64,000 bases of DNA. Source: Topomyia yanbarensis (lineage: Eukaryota; Arthropoda; Insecta; Diptera; Culicidae). Under the pieces are notes generated by a model. It was not told the origin of the DNA. It did no database searches and saw only the letters and a program-made list of their open reading frames with translations. Made by a program: the position numbers and the translations under genes. Within the stretch, counting starts at the first letter, position 1, and each line of letters opens with the position of its first letter. Where the stretch lies: assembly GCF_030247195.1 (NCBI RefSeq), contig NC_080672.1:189810471-189874470 (forward strand), in the 5' to 3' direction. This document shows positions 33,347 to 45,710 of this stretch, in pieces.

Positions 33347-36345
33347 TGGAGATGACCCAGATAAACCTGAATCACTGTGATACCGCACAGCAACTGTTGT
33401 GGCAGTCTACGACAGAAACTATGTGCGATGTCGCTTTGATCGCAGAGCCTTATCAAGTCCCCCCTAATAACGGTAACTGGGTGGCGGATAGATCAGGAAC
33501 CGCAGCGATACAAGTAATGGGAAGATTCCCTATCCAAGAAGTGGTAGAACGTTCCTATGAGGGTTTCGTGATAGCCAAAATCAACGGTATCTTCGTATTT
33601 AGCTGTTACGCTCCCCCAAGGTGGACAGTAGAGCAGTTCAGCCTAATGCTGGAGCAGTTAACCGAGCAGTTGATCGATCGGAAGCCGGTAGTCATTGGTG
33701 GTGACTTCAACGCCTGGGCTGTGGAATGGGGCAGTAGAGTAACCAACACAAGAGGGTGTATCCTGCAGGAAGCTCTAGCGAAGTTAGACGTACGATTGTG
33801 CAATGAAGGCTCTGTTAGTACATTTCGGAGAGACGGGAGGGAGTCCATCATAGACGTCACATTCTGTAGTCCCTCATTGACGGCGAACATGGATTGGAGA
33901 GTATGCGAAACGTATACGCATAGTGACCACCAGGAGATTCGCTACCGTATCGGCCAACGGAACCCCGCGGCAGTACAGAGAAGGGTGACCGGCGAACGAA
34001 AGTGGAAGACGAAAGCCTTCAACAAAGACCTCTTTGTTGAGGCACTTCGGCCGAACGGCGGGACCGAGAACGTGGATGCGGCTGACCTAACAAGAAGGAT
34101 TGTGGCGGCTTGTGACGCCACAATGCCGCGAAAACTGGAACCACGCAACAAACGGCGTCCAGCTTACTGGTGGAACGAGACGATTAGTACGTTACGCGCT
34201 GCTTGTCTCAGAGCCAGAAGGCGGGCCCAAAGAGCAAGGTCGGAACCAGATAGAGAAGAGCATAAGGCATCGTTTCGGGAAGCTAGGGCCGCTCTAAAAC
34301 GGGAGATCAGACTTAGCAAGTCAGAGTGCCACAAGGAGCTATGCCGAGAAGTAGACGCCAATCCCTGGGGTGACGCATACCGAGTCGTGATGGCGAAAAT
34401 GAAGGGTCCGACGACGCCAGCCGAAATGTGTCCGAGCAAGCTGAAGATAATCGTCGAGGGTCTTTTCCCGAAGCACGATCCAACTATATGGCCACCGTCA
34501 CCGCACGGCGAGGAAGAAGGAACAAACACGGATCGGCAAGTGACTAACGACGAGCTAGTAGAAGCATCGAAGCGCCTAAAACCAAAGAAAGCCCCTGGTC
34601 CGGATGGAATACCAAACGTGGTACTGAAAGCTGCGATCCTGGCATATCCGGACATGTTCAGGATAGTGATGCAGAAGTGCCTAAATGAAGGCAACTTCCC
34701 CGAAATGTGGAAGGTCCAGAAGCTGGTGTTGCTGCCGAAGCCAGGGAAGCCACCTGGCGACCCGACCTCGTACAGACCCATATGCCTGCTGGATACACTC
34801 GGAAAACTCCTGGAAAGGATCATTCTTAACAGGTTGACGAAATTCACGGAAGGTGAGCGCGGACGATCCAAGATGCAGTTTGGTTTCCGCAAAGGAGCAT
34901 CGACAGTGGATGCAATTCGGATAGTGCTTGAGAGTGCCGAGAAGTCATCTAAACAGAAGCGAAGAGGAGATCGATACTGCGCTGTGGTCACGATAGATGT
35001 GAAGAACGCGTTCAACAGTGCCAGCTGGGAAGCCATCGCTGCAGCGCTGCATAGAATGAGGGTTCCCGACTATCTGTGCCAGATCCTGAAGAGCTACTTT
35101 CAGAGCAGAGTGCTACTGTACGAGACGAGCGAAGGACAGAAGTCATTGCGTGTCACAGCGGGCGTTCCTCAGGGCTCCATTCTCGGTCCAACCCTTTGGA
35201 ACGGGATGTACGATGGGGTGTTAACGCTGCAGCTGCCTAGGAAAGTGAAAATCGTAGGTTTCGCGGACGACGTGTCACTAACGGTGATGGGTGAGACACT
35301 TGAAGAAGTGGAGGTGTCGGTGACGGAGACAATAGACGCGATCGAGAGCTGGATGAACGGGGTCAAGCTGCAAATAGCTCACCAAAAGACGGAGGTGTTG
35401 ATGGTCAGTAACTGCAGATCGGTCCAACGGATGCAGATCGACGTCGGAGGGCACGTGATTGCTTCGAAACGTGCATTGAAGCAATTGGGAGTTATAATCG
35501 ACGACCGGTTGAGCTTCAACAACCACGTTGATTACGCCTGTGAAAAGTCGGCGAAGGCAACGAACGCAATAGCGAGAATCATGCCAAACGTCGGCGGTCC
35601 GAGAAGCAGCACGAGACGTCTGCTATCTACTGTTTCGTCATCGATGCTCCGATATGGGGTTCCTGCCTGGAGTGCTGCGCTGAAAACCAAGCGGAACCGT
35701 TAAAAGCTAAACAGGACATTCCGACTGATGGCCGTACGAGTCGCGAGTGCCTACAGAACAATATCGTCGGAGGCAGTATGCGTTATCGCCGGGATGATCC
35801 CCATCTGCATTACCCTGGCGGAGGACGTGGAATGCTATCAGCGGAGAAATGCACGTAACGCTAGGAGACAGGTTCGAGCGGACTCGTTGGCTAAATGGCA
35901 ACAGGAGTGGGACAACGCGGAGAAAGGAAGGTGGACCCACCGACTCATCCCAAATGTATCGGCCTGGGTACATAGGAAGCATGGAGGGGTGAACTTCCAT
36001 TTGACGCAGTTTTTGTCCGGGCACGGATGCTTCCGGAAGTACTTGCATCGGTTTGGACATGCTTCGTCACCCCTTTGCCCGGGTTGTGCGACCGTGCAGG
36101 AGACACCGGAACACGTGGTCTTCGAATGCCCTAGATTCGAAGAAGTTCGTAGGGGTATACCTGGTATGACAGCGGACAATATCGTCGAAGAGATGTGCCG
36201 TGACGAACATACCTGGGACGCTGTCAACAGAGTGGTCTCGAGCATACTCTCCGAGTTGCAGAGGAAGTGGCGTAGAGACCAACAAGAACCCGCAAATCGG
36301 GTTTCGAGAGAAATTCCGCCGCCGGGGAACTCTCCAACTGTGTAG
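33346..36345 (+). pseudogene. ORF2, copy A5, single nonsense codon
   Basis: Full-length reading frame from TGATG with all endonuclease motifs and FADD, apart from GAA to TAA at 35701-35703 after the RT palm (RNR then stop). The last 210 codons are in the same frame and otherwise intact, including CX2CX8HX4C. The same TAA is present in A6. SCY is FSCY here (C to F just upstream), an additional substitution in the endonuclease. Confidence 0.92.
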
Positions 36346-37314
36346 ACTAGGTCCACCGCCGGGGACCAGTTGAGTAGTGCGTGATGTAGCACCGAGTTGG
36401 GTCGTCGGGGCGCCTGGGAACCGGACGTCAAGCTTCACCGGAATCGCTGAACCGACCTCGACATCCTTCCGGGTAGCTCGTGAGTAGGCTATATCCACCG
36501 CCGGGGATTGGACCGAGTAGACCGCGTCGCAGAGCTAGCAGTGGGTCGTTGGGGCGCCGGTGAACCGGAAGTTACGCTCCAACCGGAATCGCCGGATAGA
36601 CCTCAGCACCTACTGTATGGCTCGTTGAGTAGGCTAGATCCACCGCCGGGGACTAGATCGAGTAGATCGGGCGAAACGGAACGAGAGGAAGCCAAAGGGC
36701 TCATGAAATTGTGGTGCTAAAACAAAAGAAGAATCGGTACCGGGGGAGCCTCCTTCGCAGGGGAACTCTCCGTCGGCGTAAGCTAGATCCACCGCCGGGG
36801 ACTAGACTGAGTAGACCGCGACGAAATACCACCAGTCGCAGGTCGTCGGGGCATCAGCGAACCGGACGCTCTGCTCCACCGGAATCGCCGAACTGACTTC
36901 GACATCTGGTTGGTTGGCTCGGTTTCGGGAGAACTTCTCTCGCCGGGGAATTCTCCGTCGGAGTAGGCTAGGTCCATCGTCGGGGACTAGACCGAGTAGT
37001 TCGCGAACAAGTCTGGTGCTCAAAGAGTAAACGGCGTTGAATGGTGCGAGAAGGGAGTTGCGGTGCTAACCGGCACAAGCGAGCCGAAGGGCTCGGTGAA
37101 TTAGACAGTCAGAAGTTTGCCGCTCAGACTGTACTCGTAGGGGAGGAGTACTAAGCCTCGACTCACAGCCAGCTTTCCGACTGCCATGCAGAGCTTGCCA
37201 GTCTGTGTGGATGGTAGAGAATTGGTGGTGTGTAGAGGAGTGGGGCTGTCACCATACGGAAGAAACGAACTAGTAAGTAGTTGAATTAGAGTGTGTGCTA
37301 TGCACATAAAAACC

Positions 37315-37352
37315 CCTCCCCGAAGTAATGCCGTAAGGTAGTGCCGGGGAGG
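37315..37352 (+). promoter_or_regulatory. Conserved 3' UTR RNA hairpin (A5)
   Basis: Perfect outer stem (37315-37322 with 37345-37352) and GTAA loop. Confidence 0.6.
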
Positions 37353-37499
37353 AATCAGGTTCTGGGCAAGAGCAGTGGTTTTTAGCGGGTCGGGTGATGG
37401 CAGCCCAAACCCGTTCCCTGACAATGGGGTTTTTGTACATTTTTCCTCACTCAGGGTTTTTCTGAAATTTTTTTACTGCTCTCTAAAAAAAAAAAAAAA

Positions 37500-37646
37500 C
37501 ATACATACATACATACATACATACATACATACATACATACATACATACATACATACATACATACATACATACATACATACATACATACATACATACATAC
37601 ATACATACATACATACATACATACATACATACATACATACATACAT
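37500..37646. repeat. (CATA)n microsatellite, tract 7
   Basis: About 36 perfect units after the A5 poly(A); ends at the duplicated GATGCTATC junction. Confidence 0.97.
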
Positions 37647-39747
37647 GATGCTATCTTGACCTTAAATTACTGTTTTTAAACATTTGACCTATACAACAAA
37701 AATCAAATGCTCATCAAAATCGATCAGAACGTGCTAGAATCGAATGGAAATCGTCATTTTTCATAAATTTCTCTCTATATTCGGAAAGTTTTATCCTCGT
37801 TATTAATCATATTACGTTTTCGCTCAAATCGACGCATTCCTAAAATAAAAACCTGTTTTAATCCACCTAGTGGTGCAATTGTGCTTGTCTCACTTGTCCA
37901 GACTACGATTCCATGGCTGGTTATGTTCAATACAATGGTGGAAATGAATATTACATGTTCAGTACGATTTGCACATACATACAATGGATCGACAGCCACG
38001 ATCTTGAGATACTATGTGATACTGAAACATCGCTTGAAACCAGCGGCGGATCATGGAGGAGGATCCGGGAGGTCCAGGTCCAGCCAAAAATTTTCAACTT
38101 GTTAAGAAATTTTAAACTAGTTTTAATTTTAAAGTAGCAACCCCTCACTGCATACTCCCTCCGATCCGGTATGATTGACGATTTTTGGAGTGATTGCATT
38201 AACTTTCTATATGAGAAAGGCAAAAATGTACCAAAGGCCAAAGAAGTCAATTTTTGTCAAACATCTCAATGTTTCATGCATTTTAAAGTCATTTGGCATC
38301 AAAAATACAAATTTGATTTTGAAAATTTTTCATTTCAGTTTTATGGGAATTTGCTGTGTGATTGCACTCTTCAACTCGTAACTCCGGAACCGGAAGTCAA
38401 ATCAATAAAAAAAATTCAATAGCAGCCGATGGGAAGGTTGTACCTTTCATTTGACTCTAACTTTGTGCAAATCGGTTCAGCCATCTCTGAGAAACATAGG
38501 TCACATTTTTTTCCACATACACACATACACACATACATACACACACAGACATTTTCCGATCTCGACGAACTCAGTCGATTGGCGTATGACACTCGGCTCT
38601 CCGGGTCGGGATTAGATTGACGAATTTTAGAGTGAATGAGAAAGGCAAAAACATTTTTATCAAATGTTGAAATTTATGCATTTTTTGGTGAGTCTATGTT
38701 TCATAGACATTAAATCAATTTTAACTTCGCTTCCTATTAAATAAAGACCCTTATTACAGTACAATTCTACAAAAACGAGCTCAATTTGAAAATAAATCTG
38801 AGGATTATGATTGATTACAGAACTCTGGAATTTTCTATTGGAATGTTTTCAGGCAGGAATTTGATATTGATGCTATTAGACAACTGTGAAATCAAGACCA
38901 ATAGATCAGTTACATTTCCGACAATTTATCAAAAGTCCTCATGATGTTTACAACAATAGGTTATCAATCTACGGATCAGATAATTGTTATTGAATTAAAT
39001 CAGTCTGCATCAATAAATTTTCAACTTCAATCCAATATTTTTTTTGGGTGTGGTAGGGGGGGGGTTGTATAGTGTTAAACCCCAAAACCTTCTCTTGGCT
39101 ACGCCGTTGCTTGGAGTTATTTATTTCGCTTATTATTTTCCGGTATGTTTCAGATCGATCCGATGTTTATAAGTTAGAAAAATTGCAGTCAGAAGGTTCG
39201 CACAAATGAACATTTTTGTACTGATAAGTTATCAAGTTCCTTCCAGACAACTTGGAAGTGTTCGGTGGTTATTTTTAGCGGTTGTAGATAGTAAAATGAA
39301 ATACAAAATTCGTTTTATCGAAATAATGTTTAGCTTATTTCAATGGATTATTACTATATTGAACAATAAATAGGCGACAAAGAGTAATCAACAAACAACA
39401 AGCCATAACTTTTAAAGTATTCAAAATAAATATTTAAAGTCTTAAAGTTATTCGCAAAAGTAAGAGCTACAAATTTGCTGAAGACATCATTTCGATGTAA
39501 TCACTTCTAAGAAAATTTGTGAAAATATCTCACTCATAGGGGGATTAATCAGCAAAAGCACAATACCAAAAGAAAGGGCATATTACCTCCATTAAATTCT
39601 CCGAAGATACTATTGACCTAAAATAAGCCGTTTTGGTGTTAATAATAGATTACATGTTTTTGGTCATATTTCTGGTAATGGGAAATGATAAAAATCTGTC
39701 GTCCGCATTTAATGTTAAATATCTCTTTTGATAATAGTCCAAATGGC
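37647..39747. repeat. Second copy of the AT-rich spacer
   Basis: Near-identical to 29546-31661, including the interspersed-repeat pieces (about 37849-38040 and 38345-38650). The main visible differences are a shortened G-run (about 9 at 39056-39064 against more than 20 in the first copy) and a few substitutions and small indels. No gene is visible. Confidence 0.92.
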
Positions 39748-40038
39748 GAAATGGCGATTGGGCTAACAGCATGGCTGCCTCCGTTCCAACAAAACCCTGG
39801 CAGGTCTCCGGGTACGTTCGAAACTCGCCATCATTTGGTTGGTGGTACTAGGTTCGGTTGAAGCATTCCCGATTTACGCCGATCCGGCTCTGAACACTAC
39901 TCCCCATGAAGGATAGTGTCAACCCTTGCATGACCTCACTACTGCTTTTCGGCAGCATAGATAATCATGGGATCGCGAGAGGCGACTATGTGCAGCGAGT
40001 GGAGATAGCGGCCCGGAGTTGGGACCCAATAAAATAAA

Positions 40039-41431
40039 ATGGAGAAACAACAAGCAACCGATATAAATGGAGCAGGCACGACAAATCCGTTTGCCAGAGG
40101 TGGGTTGGTGAGGTCACCACCACCAATAGTAGCTGAAGTCACCCAGCAAGAGCAGGAGGAGGGGAAGCCGAAGCAACAGCAACAGCAGCAACAAAAACAG
40201 CCGGAGCAGAGCGGAATGAGCTACACCCCACAAACGCCAAAGGTAGTGGTAGCGAGGCACTTGGTGGAGGAGCTCCACAAGTTCGTGGACATGAGAAACA
40301 ATGTCCACAAAGACATTAAGGAGATGGTCATCAAAATCCGGAAGGCGCTACTGTCTGCCGTGAAAGAGTACGATACGGCAACGCAGAGGGCAGATTCAGC
40401 TGAGCGAGCATCCGCGTCGGCTAAGGCCACTATCCTCCTAGCCCCTCCGAAACAGGGTAAGGAGAGGCAGATTGGAGTGGAGAACACGCCAGTTCCCATA
40501 ACTCCAAAGAGGACAAGATCCTCGCCAGGAGAAGAAAGACCAGGCGGGTCAAAGAGGCAGACGCTCGATGATGCTGTTGCTGCCGAAGAAAAGGACGCCA
40601 CCTTACAGAGTGAAAGCTGGAGCACCGTTGTAGGTCGGAAGGAGAAACGCGGGAAACAGCAAAAAAGAAGGAGGAGCGAAGAGGAAATCAGAACCCTCGG
40701 CTCGTCAGAAGGCGCCTAAGGGAGAAGCCGTGCTCGTCAAAGCAAATGACGAGACTACGTACGCAGCACTGCTCAAAAAGGTCAGAGAGGACCCGGAGCT
40801 GAAAGATTTGGGGGAAAACGTGTTAAGAGTCAGGCGTACCCAAAAAAATGAGATGCTCCTCGAGCTTAAGAAGAATACTACGACTAGTAGCACTGCCTTG
40901 CAGGAGACTATAACTAAATCAATGGGTGGAAAGGCAGAAGTTAAAGCCTTAAGCCCGGAGATGGTAATCGTGTGCAAAGACCTCGACGAAATAACGACGG
41001 AAGACGAGCTGAGAGGTGCTATGAAGCAGCAGTGCAAACTGGGCGAGGTGCACATGACGATCCGGTTAAGGAAGGGATACGGAGGAACGCAGATAGTGAT
41101 GATACGTTTACCGGTAACCGCTGCAGACAAGGCACTGGAGGTAGGTAAGGTTACAGTTGGATGGTCGAGATGCCTACTGAGAGCCGCCCCACGAGTAAAC
41201 AAACAAGCAGAGAAATGCTTCAAATGTTTAGGCTTTGGACATTTAGCAGGGGCTTGCAAAGGCCCGGACAGATCCGGGATGTGCTGGAAATGCGGAGAGA
41301 CGGGCCATCTTGCGAGAGACTGCACGCAGAGGCCGAAGTGCTTGCTTTGCACCCCAGCGGAAGGAAACGACCATCAGACGGGTGGCTTTAAATGCCCAGC
41401 GTACAAGAAGGCGACTGCAGGCCAACGGTGA
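40039..41431 (+). pseudogene. ORF1, copy A6, frameshifted
   Basis: Carries the 13-bp deletion shared with A4 and A5, and one fewer A in the preceding A-run (AAAAAA for AAAAAAA). The combined 14-bp loss reads into a different frame and stops at 40719. The knuckle-coding part continues to the TGA at 41429-41431. Confidence 0.9.
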
Positions 41432-44306
41432 TGGAGATGACCCAGATAAACCTGAATCACTGTGATACCGCACAGCAACTGTTGTGGCAGTCTACGACAG
41501 AAACTATGTGCGATGTCGCTTTGATCGCAGAGCCTTATCAAGTCCCCCCTAATAACGGTAACTGGGTGGCGGATAGATCAGGAACCGCAGCGATACAAGT
41601 AATGGAAAGATTCCCCATCCAAGAAGTGGTAGAACGTTCATACGAGGGTTTCGTGATAGCCAAAATCAACGGCATCTTCGTATGTAGCTGCTACGCTCCC
41701 CCAAGGTGGACAGTAGAGCAGTTCAGCCTAATGCTGGAGCAGTTAACAGAGCAGTTGATCGATCGGAAGCCGGTAGTCATTGGTGGTGACTTCAACGCCT
41801 GGGCTGTGGAATGGGGCAGTAGAGTAACCAACACAAGAGGGTGTATCCTGCAGGAAGCTCTAGCGAAGCTAGACGTACGATTGTGCAATGAAGGCTCTGT
41901 TAGCAAATTTCGGAGAGACGGGAGGGAGTCTATCATCGACGTCACATTCTGTAGTCCCTCATTGACAGTGAACATGAATTGGAGAGTATGCGAAACGTAT
42001 ACGCATAGTGACCACCAGGAGATTCGCTACCGTATCGGTCAACGGAACCCCGCGGCAGTACAGAGAAGGGTGACCGGCGAACGAAAGTGGAAGACGAAAG
42101 CCTTCAACAAAGACCTCTTTGTTGAGGCACTTCGGCCGAACGGCGGGACCGAGAACATGGATGCGGCTGACCTAATAAGAAGGATTGTGGCGGCTTGTGA
42201 CGCCACAATGCCGCGAAAATTGGAACCACGCAACAAACGGCGTCCAGCTTACTGGTGGAACGAGACGCTTAGTACGTTACGCGCTGCTTGTCTCAGAGCC
42301 AGAAGGCGGGCCCAAAGAGAAAGGTCGGAACCAGATAGAGAAGAGCGTAAGCATCGTTTCGGGAAGCTAGGGCCGCTTTAAAACGGGAGATCAGACTTAG
42401 CAAGTCAGAGTGCCATAAGGAGCTATGCCGAGAAGTAGACGCCAATCCCTGGGGTGACGCATACCGAGTCGTGATGGCGAAAATGAAGGGTCTGACGACG
42501 CCAGCCGAAATGTGTCCGAGCAAGCTGAAGATAATCGTCAAGGGTCTTTTCACGCAGCACGATCCAACTATATGGCCACCGACACCGTACGGCGAAGAAG
42601 AAGGAACAAGCACGGATCGGCAAGTGACTAACGACGAGCTAGCAGAAGCATCGAAGCGCCTAAAATCAAAGAAAGACCCTGGTCCGGATGGAATACCAAA
42701 CGTGGTACTGAAAGCTGCGATCCTGGCATATCCGGACATGTTCAGGATAGTGATGCAGAAATGCCTAAATGAAGGCAACTTCCCCGAAATGTGGAAGGTC
42801 CAGAAGCTGGTGTTGCTGCCGAAGCCAGGGAAGCCACCTGGCGACCCGACCTCGTACATGCCTGCTGGATACACTCGGAAAACTCCTGGAAAGGATCATT
42901 CTTAACAGGTTGACGAAATTCACGGAAGGTGAGCGCGGACTATCCAAGATGCAGTTCGGTTTCCGCAAACGAGCATCGACAATGGATGCAATTCGGATAG
43001 TGCTCGAGAGTGCTGATAAGTCATCTAAACAGAAGCGAAGAGGAGATCGATACTGCGCTGTGGTCACGATAGATGTGAAGAACGCGTTCAACAGTGCCAG
43101 CTGGGAAGCCATCGCTGCAGCGCTGCATAGAATGAGGTTCCCGACTATCTATGCCAGATCCTGAAGAGCTACTTTCAGAGCAGAATGCTGCTGTACGAGA
43201 CGAGCGAAGGACAGAAGTCACTGCGTGTCACAGCGGGCGTTCCTCAGGGCTCCATTCTCGGTCCAACCCTTTGGAACGGGATGTACGATGGGGTCTTAAC
43301 GCTGCAGCTGCCTGGGAAAGTGAAAATCGTAGGTTTTGCGGACGACGTGTTACTAACGGTGATGGGTGAGACACTCGAAGAAGTGGAGGTGTCGGTGATG
43401 GAGACAATAGACGCGATCGAGAGCTGGATGAACGGGGTCAAGCTGCAAATAGCTCACCACAAGACGGAGGTGTTGTTGGTCAGTAACTGCAGATCGGTTC
43501 AACGGATGCAGATCGACGTCGGAGGGCACGTGATTGCATCGAAACGTGCATTGAAGCAATTGGGAGTTATAATCGACGACCGGTTGAGCTTCAACAACCA
43601 CGTTGATTACGCCTGTGAAAAGTCGGCGAAGGCAACGAACGCAATAGCGAGAATCATGCCAAACGTCGGCGGTCCGAGAAGCAGCACGGGACGTCTGCTA
43701 TCTACTGTTTCGTCATCGATACTCCGATATGGGGTTCCTGCCTGGAGTGCTGCGCTGAAACCAAGCGGAACCGTTAAAAGCTAAACAGGACATTCCGACT
43801 GATGGCCGTACGAGTCGCGAGTGCCTACAGAACAATATCGTCGGAGGCAGTATGCGTTATCGCCGGGATGATCCCCATCTGCATTACCCTGGCGGAGGAC
43901 GTGGAATGCTATCAGCGGAGAAATGCACGTAACGCTAGGAGACTGGTTCGAGCGGCGTCGTTGGCTAAATGGCAACAGGAGTGGAACAACGCGGAGAAAG
44001 GAAGGTGGACCCACCGACTCATCCCAAATGTATCGGCCTGGGTACATAGGAAGCATGGAGAGGTGAACTTCCATTTGACACAGTTTTTGTCCGGGCACGG
44101 ATGCTTCCGGAAGTACCTGCATCGGTTTGGACATGCTTCGTCACCCCTTTGCCCGGAGTGTGCGACTGTGCAGGAGACACCGGAACACGTGGTCTTCGAA
44201 TGCCCTAGATACGAAGAAGTTCGTAGGGGTATACCTGGTATGACAGTGGACAATATCGTCGAAGAGATGTACCGTGATGAACATACCTGGGACGCTGTCA
44301 AAAGAG
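41431..44306 (+). pseudogene. ORF2, copy A6, multiple frameshifts and split by insertion
   Basis: Damage relative to A3: a one-base deletion near 42353, an 8-bp deletion near 42858 (CTCGTACATGCC), one-base deletions near 43137 and 43759, and the TAA shared with A5 near 43775. The endonuclease region and most RT blocks are still recognisable, including FADD. The C-terminal coding part is cut off after the CCHC region by the DNA element; about 115 bp of the C-terminal end survive at 52387-52504. Confidence 0.92.
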
Positions 44307-45710
44307 CACAGTGGTTTAAAACGCGAAAAACGTGATCGTTTTGAATAACTTCGAAAGGGTTTGTTATAGCGATATACTACCTTCTGAAGAATATATGATA
44401 ATGAGACGCCCCATATTTTTAAGTCAAAAGTTTGATGATTAATCCTCCTATAAGTGTGATTCAAAATTTATTTCTCGTATAATTAGAGATAGCGAGTTGG
44501 TGTATTCTGCAAAGTTGTAGTAAACTCTTCTACAAGAAACTTTGCTAAAGGTTATAATAATCTATCTTTAATAATCTTTGAGATATAGAGCATTATTAGA
44601 GAAAATATCGAAAAAATCAATTTTTTCATTATAACTTCTTTCCAAGATTTTTTGGTAGTTCAAAATGTTCTACAAAACTGTCACAATTAATGAAATACGA
44701 AATTTCGTTGAAGAAAGCAACTTAATATGTTGAGCAGTTTCTGAAATATTTACGATTTTTGTTCTAAAAAATGGCCCACTTTGCACTCAAATAACTCATG
44801 AACGGGCAAAAACGGGCAGACCACTCAGTATGTATTAGAAAGTAGAAGAAATATGCTACAAAGTTCTGTATGAATCACTTGTATCCGTTTTTTTTTTTAT
44901 TCAAACCGTTTATTTGATAAGGCACGTTGCGTTAGCTTAAAGGTGCCAATTTTGTTTTGTTTTACATTTTAAATTGCTTAAAACTAGGGGATTACATATT
45001 GATTTTTTTAAAATGAAACTAATGCGATTTTATAGCTATCTTATATATCTACACAAGGGGATAATATTATTTTCGTAAGATTAGGGGGGTCATTTAGTTT
45101 TTGTGGCAATATGGTTTGACATTTTTATCAGTGAGATTATTGGAGCAAATAATGTTTAACTAAGGGGGACAATTTTTTACGAATAACTTAAAACTAGGAA
45201 TAACTAGAGGGCATGATTGAATTTTGTAGAGATTCGTAATTATAGTTATTTTTAGGGGTAGTAGAGTTGGGCAATTTCAACGAGATTATATAATAGTTAA
45301 AACTAGAAGAGACAAGAAGAGCTAAATGCTTCGTGATGATATTGAGGGGGGGGGGGGGGGTAGGGGTGTTACTTCTGGGTATAAGAGTCAGGGGAGGGAG
45401 GGTAGACAAAGATGGCAGGGAGAGAAAATTATTTCAGTTTCAGGCATCGTGAGATCAACGGATGGATTACAAACTCGGGTGGCCTTCATCAGGGGAATCA
45501 TGTACTGGGACGCCGGGTGGTCCTCCTCAAGATGGCAGGGGTTTTTCCAGACGATTTCGTAGTACGGCTCAGATGTGGATCGGCTACATTTCGAGTTAAG
45601 CGTGTTATGTTCGTGCCGTAGGTCCCGTGTTTGTTGGCTCATTCGATACAGATGCTTTGATACAGGTGGAAGAGCGTTCTGAGAATGATAAGGAAAATAA
45701 CAAGGGGCAG

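Larger units (their letters stand above)
31662..37499 (+). mobile_element. R1-clade retrotransposon, family A copy A5, 5' truncated
   Basis: Begins within the 5' UTR at GAAATGGCGAGTGGG with spacer DNA, not (CATA)n, upstream, so the truncation came from rearrangement rather than from target-primed insertion. The 3' UTR, hairpin, A-tail and (CATA)n follow normally. ORF1 and ORF2 each carry at least one inactivating change. Confidence 0.93.
29546..37646. repeat. 8.1-kb tandem segmental duplication, first unit
   Basis: The unit is a 2.1-kb AT-rich spacer plus truncated copy A5 plus tract 7. A second unit starts at 37647 with the same GATGCTATCTTGACC junction and contains the same spacer and truncated copy A6. 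In both, the spacer joins family A sequence at the same point in the 5' UTR (CCAAATGGCGAAATGGCG). Identical truncation points and flanks exclude independent insertions. Confidence 0.93.
39748..44306 (+). mobile_element. R1-clade retrotransposon, family A copy A6, 5' part
   Basis: 5' truncated at the same 5' UTR point as A5. The first 1.8 kb is close to A5, but ORF2 from about 41600 on carries many more substitutions and indels than any other copy. Interrupted at 44306 by a long-TIR element; the 3' part resumes at 52387. Confidence 0.92.

Noticed and set aside
44307..44340. True V(D)J recombination signal
   Set aside because: The heptamer is perfect but the nonamer-like part has the wrong spacing and composition. 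Mosquitoes have no V(D)J system. A transposon end is the simpler reading.
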